A DNA stretch of 64,000 bases, taken from assembly GCF_002878395.1 (NCBI RefSeq), contig NC_061114.1:144452339-144516338 (forward strand), given 5' to 3'. Under the pieces are notes generated by a model. The model was not told where the DNA came from, did no database searches, and saw nothing but the letters and a program-made list of their open reading frames with translations. Every line of letters starts with the position of its first letter. Position 1 is the stretch's first letter. A program made the position numbers and the translations under genes. The stretch is from Capsicum annuum. Lineage: Eukaryota > Streptophyta > Magnoliopsida > Solanales > Solanaceae. This document shows, piece by piece, positions 22,565-34,690 of the stretch.

Positions 22565-24652
22565 CTTCATGACCCAAGGCTAACCCTAGTCGCAACAATG
22601 ATTCTTAAGGTTTTGAAAGACCACAAGTTAACCCATGAACAGGTTCTACTATGAGTAATGAACAAGATACAGATAATAGAGACATCTACGGAAAATCAGC
22701 TAATAATGCCATATGGTTTTAGAAACTGAAAACAATACTTAATCATTGTTCTGAACATCTAGAAATATATTATAAATACTTATAAAAGCAGCTAATAAAC
22801 TAACTATTTGTCTAAATGTCAAAAACCCTCTAAAACTGACTAATTATGGAGTAATTGGGACAAACCCCCAACTTACTCCGACTGACTAAATAGCTAAACT
22901 ACTGACATAACTGAATATAAAATAAGCGCATCCTCGAATGATGAGGACTCACCACTGCTGCTATTTTTGATAATCTTATCTGCCTAAGACTTGCAGGAAA
23001 CTAAGCGCTCGAACCTATTATATTAAATATCATAGCGCTAGAAATAAGTATGTGGTCATTAGTTTGAATGTATTAGTATATGAGATGAGATTAGGTTGAA
23101 ATACATGGGTTATATGTATAAGATAATGACTAACTGAATAGCATGAGATACTGAAACATGACAAAGCATTAAATATGTTCTGATATGGTCTGTAAACTTA
23201 AATACCGAAACAGTGATAACTCTATGCTATGGTCAGGAAAACCTGAAACTGAACTCAGTACTGAATACTGAACTGAGACAATAGGAGCTAACTATAACTG
23301 ATATTCCCTAATGTACTATCAGGGTCCAACCAGTAACCCCAGTTGGAAATGTGTCAGTAGTGTTCCACGCGTACTAAACTTAGTTGTATGGATCTACAAA
23401 TCTAACGTCTCGAAGGATTAGGGTGTCATGCTTAACTGATGGGGGACCCCTTAAACTCTATGGTAGGATCGTAGGTCTTTAACCTAGGGACTGTTACTAA
23501 CATCTCATACCTACTAATAGGGGAGACAAGTGCCTCATGCCTAACTGACAGAGGAGATGCCATCCCTATGTTCACTCGGTGCTATGTTTTACTCCCAACT
23601 GAAAGACACTGATTAGTGTACTGGACTAAGCTTAACTGAGCCACGACTGAACGTAACAACTAACTGAATGATGATGTCCATGGTTTAACTAAAATCATTA
23701 TGTAATTACTATAAACTATTTAAATAGTTAATTTTTGGGTATTCATAACCCCCAACACTAAATGGAAATAACAATAAGGACATATGAATCAAAAAATACC
23801 ATAAAAGGAATGATTGTTAAAAATTGAACTCTTAGACATTTTATCAAACACATGAGGGTTATGAATTAAAGCATGGAAATAGTTTAAAACATGTAATAAT
23901 CACATGGCTACAATACAAAAATCATAATTCAGCATAACATCTTCATTTCAATATTTAAGGTTTAATTCCATCGAAAACAATTGTAAACATAATTTATAAT
24001 AGAAATTTATAACAATTCGTGGAGATAATTCAAAATAAAACATATAAAAACTGACAATTTGATATAAAAGAAAGATTTTTTAAATATATAGGTGGAAAGG
24101 GCCCATGGATGAACATTACACATACCTTTAATACTTGAATCTTGAAAGGGATCAACTTTCTTAAAAGTTATTCGACGGTGACATTTGAATTCTTGAGTTT
24201 TCTTAAAGGGGAGAGAATTTAGTTTGATGAACTAGGGGAAAGCTTAGAATTTATTTGAGAGTAAAATTAAGGAAAGTTGGCAAATTATGCCTTAATCGAA
24301 TGTAAATCTTGCATTATTATGGATTGGGGAGAGAGAAAAGACAAGACTCCCCATTGGTATACCCACCACAACGTGATGCTAGCGAGGTGAGGTGATGGAA
24401 ACAAAATCCAAACTTGCCTCAATCCTCATACAAAAAATCTAAAACTTTCCCAAGACATTCTCCTTACACTCCTGAACATGAATTAACTAAAAACCTTACG
24501 TATCGGGGTCAGGAATGTCATTTAAAAATCATCAAATTTAAGAGTTCAAAAATAAAACTAAGTCACCAACACATAGCAAAATTTTTAAGTTCTAAGCCTT
24601 TTATGCATGCACTATGAGCTGAACTAAGCTAAGATTAATATGGTGCATTACG
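22565..24652 (-). repeat. Shared middle Tekay LTR (about 2.09 kb)
   Basis: The same family as 29638-31745; co-linear landmarks include 'ATGAGGACTCACCACTGCTGC', the 'GGGGGACC' and 'GGGGAGA' blocks at 23440-23560, and 'CATATGAA.CA...AAATACCATAAAA'. On the minus strand it begins near 24652 (CGTAATGCACCA, an altered TGTAATACCCCG) and ends at about 22565. It is the 3' LTR of the full element to its right and the 5' LTR of the deleted unit to its left. Confidence 0.8.
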
Positions 24653-24934
24653 ATATCTCCCCATTAGGAACATTCATCCTCAAATGAGACTAATTAAGAT
24701 GAGAATACTGAGGGAACTGAAATCACATACTGAACATGAATAACTGAAAAGATGGTTACATGACTGAGTCCGAGACATGATACATGACAGAACTTATTCG
24801 TGAATGTATGTAATAACAAGAAGATTATATAACTGGAACTAAGAATGGAAAAAAAATAGTCAAAGAAAAATTTTTACCTTAAGATAAGTCGAAGTTTACA
24901 AATAAAAGATAAGGGTACTTGGTATGTATGACTT

Positions 24935-25330
24935 CTTTTATTTCCCAAGTAGCTCTCTCAACGAATTGATTCCACTAAAGAACTTTTACCAAGGGAAATT
25001 CTTTGTTCCTCAGTCTACAAATCTGACGATCAAGGATTTCAACTGGGATTTCTTCATAAGAAATTCTTTCCTGCATACCCGTACTTTCTAAAGAGACTAC
25101 TACCGATGGGATGCCAATACACGTCTTTAACAAAGACATAAGGAACACTGGATGCACTAATGCCAAATCTATGGGCAACTCATGCTCATAAGCTACCATT
25201 CCTAAGCATCTCAAAATCCTATAATGGCCAACATGTCAGGTACTGATCTTTCCTGTAATACCAAACCTCTTCACTCCTTTCATGGTAGAGATTCTCAAAT
25301 AAACTAAGTCGCCAACCGCAAACTTAAGAT
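24935..25330 (-). pseudogene. Integrase C-terminus and chromodomain-like tail, right Tekay unit
   Basis: The minus-strand frame 25214-24975 reads 'VAYEHELPIDLALVHPVFLMSLLKTCIG' then 'ISYEEIPVEILDRQICRLRNKEFPLVKVL'. The tail is cut by a stop at about 24973 (TAG where Trp-Asn/Arg is expected in other copies). It is the last coding part before the polypurine tract and LTR. Confidence 0.8.
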
Positions 25331-26260
25331 CTCTCCTTCGCACATCTGCATAGGATTTCTAACGACTTTAGGTTGTCTTAAGCATTTCCCTAAATAGTTA
25401 AAGTTTCTCCATAGCATCAAATACTGAATCTGGCCCTATCAATAAAGTTTCACCTACCTCAAAGTAACCAATAGCATATATGCATCTCCTCCCATAAAGA
25501 GCCTTAAATAGAGCTATCTGAATGCTGGAATAATAACTATTATTATAGCCAAACTTAATCAAAGGCAAGTGATCACCCCGACTACCCTTAAAGTCGATAA
25601 CATATGCTCTCAACATGTCCTCCAGGGTCTGAATAGTCCTCTCCTCTTGGCCATCTTTTTTATGGTTAAAGGTTGTACTGATCTAAACTTGGGTACCAAG
25701 ACCCTTCTGAAATGCTTTCTAAAAGTGAGAGGTAAACTAAGTGCCTCTATCTGAAATAAACAACAAGACTCCAAGAAATCTAACAAAATCTCAAATATAG
25801 AGCTTGGAATAATCCATGATTGTATAGAAAGTATGAACTGGCAAGAAATAGGCTGATTTGTTCATCGAGTCTACAATAACCCATATCGAATCATGCTAAA
25901 GGCACAAACGAGGCAACCCTAAGACAAAATCCATATTCACTTATACCTACTTCTAAGCGGAATGATTAAACTCTTTAAATGGACCACTAGGCCTCCGGTT
26001 CTTAACCTTATCCTACTGACAAGAGGACACTTAGTTAACCTTATCCTACTGACAAGAGGACACTTAGTTATGAACTCTACATTATCCCAGGATGAATAGA
26101 ATAACTCACACCATGCATTTCTACAAGGATTTGCTATCTCAAACCATCTACATCTGACACACATAGCCACCCTGCCATTGTAACACACCATCTCCCCTTT
26201 GGAAGAAAACCTCTACCTTCTGATCTCTAACTGATTCCTTAAACTTAACCAAACTGGAAT
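25331..26260 (-). pseudogene. Integrase remnant, right Tekay unit
   Basis: Minus-strand pieces: 25616-25398 gives 'MLRAYVIDFKGSRGDHLPLIKFGYNNSYYSSIQIALFKALYGRRC' (in short, the core's last helix region, with FGYNNSYYSSIQ). 26191-25937 covers the zinc-finger end, where the CxxC region is duplicated (see the repeat at 26002-26067). Stops at several sites, including between 25800 and 25936, break the catalytic core. Confidence 0.75.
26002..26067. repeat. 33-bp tandem duplication inside integrase
   Basis: Two adjacent identical 33-bp units (26002-26034 and 26035-26067), each containing CTACTGACAAGAGGACAC. On the minus strand they encode TKCPLVSRIRL twice, in frame, next to the integrase zinc finger. 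Other Tekay copies in the window have a single unit. Confidence 0.9.
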
Positions 26261-26379
26261 CCCTATCTTGCTTCTCCTTTGCTTATTTCCTTAGCTGAAT
26301 CCACCAACCACATACCTAATCTAGCAAGTTGATGAACCTCCCTAACTAACTACTTCTTCTTATCCACTACATGAGTAGA

Positions 26380-26870
26380 AGTACCTATAGACAATCTACT
26401 AAGGGAATTTTCCACTATATTGGCCTTGCTCATATGATACAAAACACTCATATCATAATATTTAAATAGTTTTAACCACTTTCTTTGATGGAGATTTAAA
26501 TTTTTTTAAGGAAATACATACTGCAAACTTTTGTAATCCATGAACAAATCAATATGAACCCTGTACAAATAAGGCCTCTAAATTTTCAAGGCAAAAATAA
26601 TAGCTGCCAACTCAAGATCATGGACATGGTAATTCTTTTAATGGAGTTTAAGTTGTCTGGATGTGTAGGATATGACCTTACCTCTCTACATCAAAACACA
26701 ACCCAAACCAACTTTTGAACCAATACAGTAAACAACAAACACATCTAAACCATCTGGCAATGTCAAAACTGGGTCTGAGGTAAGTCGAGTCTTCAACTCC
26801 TGAAAACTCTTCTTATAAGAATCTGACCACTAAAAATTGACTTTATTCTGAGTCAATCTATACATGGGGA
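26380..26870 (-). pseudogene. RNase H remnant, right Tekay unit
   Basis: The minus-strand reading places '[23 protein letters not shown]' at about 26800-26730, a cysteine/methionine stretch after it, and the 'YLYRVHIDLFMDYKSLQYVF' part near 26590-26510. This is the same order as the copies at 38000-38320 and 45290-45660. Stops prevent expression. Confidence 0.65.
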
Positions 26871-27740
26871 ACGTAATAGACAAAAACCCGTCAACAAACC
26901 ATCAGTAATAGCCATCCAAACACAAGAAGCTCTTAATAACTGATGGAGAGATGGGTCTGCGCCAGTTTCTCACTATTTTAGTCTGTTGAGGGTTAACTCT
27001 AATGCCATCACCAAAAATAATATGACCAAGGAAAGCTACTAATCTTAGACAAAATTTGTACGTACTGGTTTTTGTGAAAAACTGATGGACTCTAAGATTT
27101 TGCAATGTGATTCTGAGGTGGACTGCATGATCATTTTCATTACGGCAATAATCAAGAATATCATCAATGAAGACAATGATGAAAATGTCCATGTACCACT
27201 TGACCACTCAGTTCATCAAGTCTATAAAGGTTGCTGGGGCATTCATTAGACCAAAGGACCTAACTAGGAACTCGAAGTGACCATACCAGGTTCTAAAAAT
27301 TGTTTTTGGAGTGTCACATTATCTGACTCTAAGTTGATGATAACTAAATCTGAGGTCTATCTTAGAGAAATAAATGGCACCCTGAAGTTGGTTGAACATG
27401 TCATGAATTCTGGGGAGTTGGTAATTATTCTTGACTGTGACTTTGTTTAACTAACGATAATCTATTCACATTCTAAGAGAACCATTTTTTTCACATGAAA
27501 ATGACTGGATTTCTCCATCGAAAAACACTAGGCATGATGAAATCCTTATCTAAGAGATCTTTAAACTACTCTTTCAACTCCCTAAGCTCTTCTGGATCCA
27601 TTCTGTAGGCCAGAATAGAGATAGGATGGGTATTTTGAAGAAGGTCTATTCAGATGTCAATTTTCCTATTGGGAGGAACTCCGGGAAGATCTTCAAGGAA
27701 CACATCTGGAAACTCTCTCACTATAAAAACTGAATCAAGA
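26871..27740 (-). pseudogene. Reverse transcriptase remnant, right Tekay unit
   Basis: The frame 27207-26902 on the minus strand holds '[16 protein letters not shown]', with both aspartates of the catalytic box present as F-I-D-D, then '[15 protein letters not shown]'. Upstream (27740-27220) the palm and fingers are recognisable but interrupted by stops. Confidence 0.75.
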
Positions 27741-28200
27741 CTAGAAGTCTCTGAACTACAGGCTTTTCCTAGAACAAGATGGTAAACACACCCCTTGTAT
27801 ATCATTTTTCTCACTCTATGGTATGAAAAAAGTTGACCCCTCTAAGTGCTGAATTACTACCCCTTCATTTAAGGAGTGATTCATTCAGAAAAAGAAAATG
27901 AACAACTCTGTTTCTACAATCAACTAAATCATAGCATGTGCAGAGCCAATCCATGCCGAGAATGTTATCAAAATCAGTCATCTCTAACTCCAAAAGGTCT
28001 ATTAAAGTGACTTTTAGGGATACTATAACCGAGCAGTTCCTGTACATCCATCTGGTTGTGATAGATTTACCCACTGCGGTTGACACTAAGAAAGTCTCTA
28101 ATAAAGTTTCGGGTCTGACATCAAAATTAATAGCTAAATAAGGGGTTACAAAATTAAGTAAAGCCCAAAACAAAGCATAAACATGAACACGAAAAACCTA
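27741..28200 (-). pseudogene. Protease remnant, right Tekay unit
   Basis: The frame 28173-27865 (minus) reads 'FVTPYLAINFDVRPETLLETFLVSTAVGKSITTRW' in part and 'DNILGMDWLCTCYDLVDCRNRVVHF'. It lines up with the protease at 43890-44222, but the segment that should carry the catalytic Asp-Ser/Thr-Gly reads 'FWALLNFVTP', so the active site is gone. Confidence 0.75.
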
Positions 28201-29415
28201 TAATGTACCCGTAACAACATTAGGAGACTTTCCTAATCAGGACGGTACTAGAGTGCATAAAATCTATTCTGGAGCTAACCGTTGGTGGCACTGTAAGTAG
28301 TACCCTACTAAGTTGGGCAACCTGTTGGTATTACTGAACAATTAGTCTGGCCCCACTAAAGATCATTCTAACCTTTCCACATGCCTTTTGGACATTCCCT
28401 CAACCTGTCGTCTGGTTTGCCATATCTAATACCCATATCGATGCCAGCTCTACATATACCAAGATGATTCCTACTACACTTTTGGTAAAGGGGATTAGTC
28501 CAACCACTATTCACACTACCCTGAGTCTTAGAGCCTGACGCCCTATCCAGATTATCACTTCTGAAATTTGGCACTGGATCACTAGCTTAAGCCAGAGCTA
28601 GGGCTGAAGATTTTTGGTGGAATTGAGAATAGCTACCACTCACCTACCTCGACTGAGAGAAATTAAAGCTATATATCCTAGCCCTCTTATTCTCTCTTTC
28701 CTTCTTCCTAACCTTCTCTTCTCAGTCTTCTGATCATGGATGATAAGCCTACACAAGTATATCCCCTTAATAAATATCACAGTCCTACACTCCTTGACCA
28801 CATAATCAGCTATACTAGAGACAAACTTACCCATCTTTGACCTGTTATCAACCACCATCAAAAGAGCATACCTGGCCAACTAGGTAAATTTAAGACAATA
28901 CTCCCTCATACTTATGTTACCCTATTTAATATTTATGAACTCCTACACCTTAGCTTCCCTCAACTATAAAGAATAGAACCTGTCTAAAAAGGCTATGTAA
29001 AACTCCTCCCATTCTACAGGCCCTGTATTTTTGCCTCTACCCTTCTTTCACTGACCTATATCCTAAAACATATAAGCATCCAACTCTGCACTCTCACTAA
29101 ATGTGAAAACCATAATGTTAGTTACCTTCTGAACCATGTCAAGAAACTTCTGTGGATCCTTATCAGATTTGGATCCCATAAACAAGGGAGGGTTCATTCG
29201 GGTGAAGTCCCAAATCCTAGCTACGATAGTATTAGCCACTGGATTAGCTGCAGTAGAAGCCCATTGTTTATTCTAAGCTGGAAATAAGTTAGATAAAGTA
29301 GTGAATGCAACTCAAAACTTAACATGAGAATCATGCTCATTTAGGGGATATTCCTAAGGGGGATGAGGTGCCGCTGATTCTTATTTCTTCTTCCATTATT
29401 CATTGTGAGAGACAT
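28201..29415 (-). pseudogene. gag remnant, right Tekay unit
   Basis: The start is taken at the minus-strand ATG at 29415 (MSLTMNNGRRNKN), which aligns with the 'NNGRRNRN' start of the left unit. The conserved core is at 28879-28640 ('MVVDNRSKMGKFVSSIADYVVKECRTVIFIKGIYLCRLI'; residues given only as landmarks). The zinc-knuckle region, 'CRAGIDMGIRYGKPDDRLRECP', lies at 28460-28390 with cysteines partly lost. Several stops lie between these parts. Confidence 0.75.
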
Positions 29416-29637
29416 GTTCTATAAATGAAAGGAAAATTAAATTAGATAAAGAGTTTAAATTAAGCTCATGCTCATTCACATGACATGAATACTGAAATAA
29501 GGGAAACTTCTCCTAAAATATCTTGTAGCCTCTTGTCCATAGGTAGGGCGTGCTTCACACCTTTGTGCAAAATCTATTTAACACGGCTTTCAGACTTCCT
29601 ATGACACTTTAAATCCATAGGCTCTGATACCAAGTTT
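29416..29637 (-). other. 5' leader with tRNA-Met primer binding site
   Basis: On the minus strand, TGGTATCAGAGCC (29632-29620) follows the LTR end at 29638 after a 5-nt spacer. It is the standard complement of the initiator tRNA-Met 3' end used by Tekay/Del and many other plant retroelements. The rest of the leader runs to the gag ATG. Confidence 0.9.
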
Positions 29638-31745
29638 TGTCACTACCTGAGGCTATCCTCCAGTCACGACAACGGTGCTTACGACATCGAAAGACCACAA
29701 ACTAACCCATTAACTAGTACTTTTTGTGAGTACTTAATAATATATTGATAATGACGAAATATGCAGAAAATCAATTGATAATGCCATAAGGTTTTAGAAA
29801 TTAAAAACAATATTGAATCATAGTTCTAAACGTCTAAATACATATTAAAAATACTGATTAAAACAACTAATAAACTGACTATCTATCTGAATGTATGAAA
29901 GACTCTAAAACTGACAGACTGTGGAGTTGATATAACAAACCCCCAACTAACTCTAACTGACTAAATAACTGAATTACTGATATAACTGAATATAAGATAA
30001 ACCCATCCTTAAAGGATGAGGACTCACCACTGCTACGACTGCTGATAGGCTGATCTACCTAAGAATGGTCAGCAAACTGCATATCTGAACCTATAATATC
30101 TTACACCATAGCACAAGAAATGAGTATGAAGTGAGTACTTTGAATATACTAGTATGAGATGAGGTTAGGATGAAATGCATGGGTTATATGCATGAGATAA
30201 TGACTAACTGAATAGCATGATAAAGTTGATATGGTTTATAAACTTAAATACTGAAACACTGATAACTATATGCTATGGTCAAACAAACCTAAAACTGAAC
30301 TGTATACTAAATACTGAACTGAGACTGTTGGAGCTAGCTATAACCGACATACCGTAATGTACTATCAGGTTCCAACCTGTAACCCTAGTTGAAAGGGAGT
30401 CAGTACCATGCCACGAGTACTAACCTTGGTTGTGTGGATTCACTAATCTAAGGTGTCATGCCTAACTGATGGGGGACCTCTCAAAGTCTACGGTGGCATC
30501 GTAGGTTTAGAACCTACGGATTGCTACTAACATCTCCTACCTACTGACAGGGGAGACAAGTGCCCTATGCCTAACTAATGGGGGAGATGCCATTCCTACA
30601 TTCACTCGGTACTAATTCTTATGCCAACTAAAAGACACTGATTACTGGAATGAACTAAGCTTAACTGAGCGATAAATAAACATAACAAATAACTGAATGA
30701 TGATGTTCATGGGTTATATAAAATCATTCTATAATTATTGGAAACTATGTAAATAGGTAATTTTTGGGTATTCAAATCCCCCAGCACTGAATGGAAATAA
30801 CAATAAGGACATATGAAGCATTAAATACCATAAAATGGATCATTTTTTAAAATTTGACTCTTAGATATTTCATCAAACATACGAGGGTCATGAATTTAAG
30901 CATGGGAATAGTTTAAAATATGTAATAATCACATGGATACAATCCAAAAGCCATAATTCAAGGATTTAACATGAAAACATCATCATTCCAATATGTAAGG
31001 TTTAATTCCATTGAAAACAATTGTAAACATGATGTATAATAAAAATTCATAACAATTCATGGGGATCATTCATCATAAAACATATAAAAACTCAAAATTT
31101 GATGTAATAGAAGGATTCTTGAACTCTATGGGTGGAAAGGCATGGATGAACATCATACAGACCATTAATACTTAAATCTTGAAAGGGGAGAACATTCTTT
31201 AAAGTACTAGGATGGTGAAGCTTTAATTCTTGAGTTTTCTTGAAGGGGAGAGAATTTAATTTGATGAACTAGGGAAAAACTTAGGGTGTATTTGAAAGTA
31301 AAATTAGGGAAAATGGGCAAATAATGCCTTAACGAAAAGTAAATCCTGTGTTCCTACGAGGGGAAAAGACAATACTTCCCCTCTAGAATTTAAATTTGCA
31401 ACTGGAATTCTGATTGACCCATCAATACGATGAGATAAACTCCAAATTGCTACACCCATCACAACGCAATGAAATCGCTGTGAGGTGCTAGAAACGAAAT
31501 CTTAACGTACCTCAATCCTCATCCAAAAAATCTAAATTTTCTATGAGACATGCTCCTTACACCCCTAAACATGAATAATCTCAAAACTAACACCTTGGGG
31601 TTGTGAAGATCCCTTTAAGAATAATCAAAGTTAAGCGGAAAAAAATAAAACTAAGTCCTCAACACTTAGCTAAATATTCAGTTTCTAAGCCTCTTATACA
31701 TGCACTTAGAGCTGAACTGAGCTAAGACTAATACGGGGTATTACA
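29638..31745 (-). repeat. 5' LTR of the right Tekay unit (2,108 bp)
   Basis: On the minus strand it starts TGTAATACCCCGTATT at 31745 and ends at 29638 in GTAGTGACA, followed by the primer site. The full element it bounds (22565-31745) is about 9.2 kb. The right flank AAGGT and the left flank do not form a clean target duplication, as expected for a recombined chain. Confidence 0.85.
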
Positions 31746-32287
31746 AAGGTACAAAAGTGTAGTATGAGTACTGAAACACGATTACTCAGTAGGCATATCT
31801 AAGGATGTTATAGAACAAGACAATAACTTAAATCAAGGTATAGAATCGAACCTTAATCTTCTTCGATCAACTTGAACAATAGTAAGATATTCCATATCCA
31901 CATCTACCATAAATTTCATACTACATGACTAATCATATTAGAAATGCGAAGACGCATATATATAATAACAAATAATTAATTACCATAATCAACACAACTA
32001 CCATCGTTAGAGTATAAAGCAAAAGAACTTACAACGACGACCCATACCACAGGGAAGTACAGTCAAGGAAAACAAATAAAGAACCCGTCACAGCTTCCCA
32101 TACCACTGGAGAGTACACCAAAACATAAATCCATCAACATATCAAGGCACAACTACACAAGCAATTCACCCAAGCTGTGGGTTGTACATTCTGCCTCTTA
32201 CCGAGGTCTACACTCATCATCAATATTGCAATTTGACACAACAAATCTGATATAACCATAACATAGTTATATAGTTATTTAATCTCT
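31746..32287. other. Unassigned 540-bp stretch
   Basis: It lies between the Tekay LTR and the pararetrovirus fragment. Repeated phrases 'CCATACCAC.GG.AGTACA' occur at 32041-32060 and 32098-32116. I see no domain. It could be a fragment of another LTR. Confidence 0.4.
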
Positions 32288-33202
32288 AGGAATTTTTCCC
32301 TCAAACCTATCTTTAATTTTGTTCTAACCTTTTTGGAAAATAATGTTAGTAAGCAACTTATAAATTTTTCCTTCCAATAATCATGATTACAATCTTATCT
32401 AATCATGACTTTCTTGAGCAAAACATCTTTATACTATCTAAAATCATCTAACTTTGGACATGATATATTTGATAATATTTCTAAACTTCTATCTTGGAAA
32501 AGTTGAGGTTCTCCGATAAAATATTTAGCTATCCTATAAATCAAAGTGGCAGTGGCATCTTTTGAAACTTGATTTTCAACCGTTTGCCTTGCTGACACAG
32601 TCTTAATAACTTGAGTAATTGTTAAAGCTTTTAAAATGCTTTGTCAATTATTATCTATGAGGTAATTATCCCACCAATATTTTATAGTATCTATAAAACC
32701 TGATATAATCATAAACGTTGCTTGTTTATCTGTTATTTTGGCTATTTTATATATCATAATGGTCATTCCCATTTCATGTAGTTTATTATATATTTGATGT
32801 TCTGCTAATCTATCTATATTCCATTCCACGACTTCTTTTCCAGAATGTGAAGTATGAGATAAAAATTCATTTTCTTCATACTGCATATCTGGAAATATGG
32901 GCTTTTTATAATAACTCTTTTGTACTGAATATTTATAGCATAGTTTTTTAATTTCGTTATCATTGTTTTCTAATAAAGTTCTTATAACCTTGTAATTTGT
33001 GACTTTTAATATAGATTTTAGACTTCCATTAATTTTTCCTAAAATATCATCGGTTACTTCAAACTTTTCTTCAAATTTAGGAAATTTATCTTTAGAAAAT
33101 TCTGCTAATTTAAATATTAGATGAGTTTCTAATTTTTTATCATAATGAGCAAAACTTGGTTTATCTTTAAAATACGATTTATTCTCGACTTCGAGAATCT
33201 GT
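32288..33202 (-). pseudogene. Pararetrovirus capsid-protein region, broken (alpha)
   Basis: This aligns with the capsid region of the plus-strand copy at 52560-53450. The longest open part is 32886-32644 ('AEHQIYNKLHEMGMTIMIYK', then 'TIKYWWDNYL'). The Trp-Trp-Asp-Asn-Tyr-Leu box and the downstream region that contains 'NHDYWKEKF' are shared with copy beta. Stops follow 'LIDNN' and lie elsewhere. The fragment ends at 32288, before the zinc knuckle. It would form the virion shell. Confidence 0.75.
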
Positions 33203-33210
33203 TGATACTA
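33203..33210 (-). promoter_or_regulatory. Degenerate primer-site remnant joined to capsid
   Basis: The minus strand reads TAGTATCA after CCCTAAA, where copy beta has TGGTATCAGAGAC after CCCTAAA. The sequence then changes at once to capsid coding sequence. This is the deletion junction of copy alpha. Confidence 0.7.
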
Positions 33211-33379
33211 TTTAGGGACGGATCAGGATAACGGGGAGCAAAATAACAGTTTATAATAATTTAATCTTTTAAAGTATTTTAAACATTCAAATTAAACTTT
33301 AAAATAATAAAATAAGAACAAAAGCATGTAAAGTAGAATTAATAAAAACAGTAGAGAAAGAGAGAAAATTATACTTACA

Positions 33380-33560
33380 AAACTTTTTATTTATTTGGGA
33401 AAATAAGAGAGATTACAAAGGGAAATGGAAAATATGGGAGATGGTAAAGAGTTTTTCTGAATTAGGGAAATTTCAGAATTCTCTCCCTTTTACAACTTGA
33501 AAGTCTTAAATAGGCCTCAAAATATATTGACTAAAATAATCTCTACTCTGTCTATTTTAC
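33380..33560 (-). promoter_or_regulatory. Pararetroviral promoter and polyadenylation region (alpha)
   Basis: The minus strand has TATTTAAG (33512-33505), then CTAATTCAGAAAAACTCTTT and CCATCTCCCATATT, then an A/T-rich AAATAAATAAA signal near 33396-33386. The same series occurs in copy beta at 56632-56760. It corresponds to the genomic RNA promoter and the poly(A) signal placed in the terminal redundancy of pararetroviruses. Confidence 0.7.
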
Positions 33561-33649
33561 ATCTATTTATAAATGAATATGTGTTATTTCTTTTACACTT
33601 GTCTGGTGTATATAGTTGTTCCTTTATGTGTTTTACAAAGTTAGCTTGA

Positions 33650-34690
33650 ACTTTCCTTTTCTTCTTTTGAAGAGATGTTCCTTTTGAATCTTTTTAAAAG
33701 AATTTTTGGCCTTTTCTTTCTTTTTTCTTCTTATGATATGAAGACTTCTATCTTGCTAATTTTTTCAGTCCTTTGGTCTTTTATGTTATGAATTTGTGCA
33801 TTTCTGGCTTGTAGCTATATAGTTTTCTAGGTAGATGTTGTAGGGTCCACCTTCTATTTATTTCCTGCTTTTCTTTCCTTTTGCTACAGAGGTATGTTGG
33901 TGATTCTTTATGCCTCCATTGTTTAGGTCTTCTATTTTCAATAGATACTGCAGTATTTATTTTAGCTCCGTTCTCTGGCTTAGAAGGTAGGATTCGGTCC
34001 GTGAAAATGAATCAGATTTAGATTTTTTTGATGGGGTTTACCATAAATATTTAACTTTTAAAATACTAATAATATATGAAAATCTTTTAATATGTAGAGA
34101 TATTTTACCTGATATTTTTATGCAAAATATTTGTCAACTCTTTTTATTGTAAAATACAGTATAGGACCATAAATGTTTGTAACCTTGTGATGCACCATTA
34201 TTAAGTCCCATAATCTGGAAAAGCTATTAAATTTGCAAAATATATTTCTTATTTAAAACATTTCTATTGATAAAAATAGTAACTAGTAAAGGTACTCAAT
34301 ATTCTCTAATAGTGTAGAAATACTCTGTTAAAATTAACTCATCAATTTTTTGGGTTTCAGAGGGATTATTTTTCTTACTTTGTACATCAAGTCTTTAACC
34401 TCTCTTTTCTTGCTTTTCATCAAGAATACTCAGTCCTTCCTTTTTCCTTGGTGTGACTAGGGAGATTGCCTGTGCGTATGCCTTCGATGGTTCCATGGAT
34501 ACTTTTGATGGTAGGAATGTAGTAGGCTATGGTAGAGAAAGAACTCCTACTAGGTCTGAGAATCTGATATCTGGATTTTTATTTTCTTTAAAAGTTCTTT
34601 TTATTTTTTCCCGATATGGAGGCTTCATATTTATTTCAAATTTTCGAGGTCTCCTAATTTTTTCCCTGAAAAAATTCTTTGGTTAAAAAA
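33650..34690 (-). pseudogene. Pararetrovirus polyprotein tail after RNase H, unidentified (alpha)
   Basis: Minus-strand landmarks near 34640-34430 (MKPPYREKIK, then SMEPSKAYAQAISLVTPRKKE) correspond to 'MKPPETYLQAVSPATLQRKEE' in copies beta and gamma (the residues quoted are as read here). I do not recognise a named domain. From 34400 to 33650 the reading is lost in stops. The plus-strand frame at 34453-34686 is a shadow. Confidence 0.5.

Larger units (their letters stand above)
13568..31745 (-). mobile_element. Tekay/Del chain: three LTRs and two internal regions
   Basis: On the minus strand the order from right to left is LTR (29638-31745), a complete internal region (24653-29637), LTR (22565-24652), a deleted internal region (14401-15990 plus 22531-22564, interrupted by a nested element), and a partial LTR (13568-14400). 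The middle LTR is flanked on one side by the polypurine/chromodomain end and on the other by a primer-site and leader remnant, so it belongs to both units. Such arrays arise by unequal recombination or by insertion into a like element. Confidence 0.7.

Noticed and set aside
32041..32120. Possible tandem repeat with CCATACCAC
   Set aside because: Only two diverged copies about 57 bp apart. Too weak to call a repeat array.
34453..34686. 77-codon plus-strand frame
   Set aside because: It is antisense to the pararetrovirus polyprotein tail, which is supported by similarity to two other copies.
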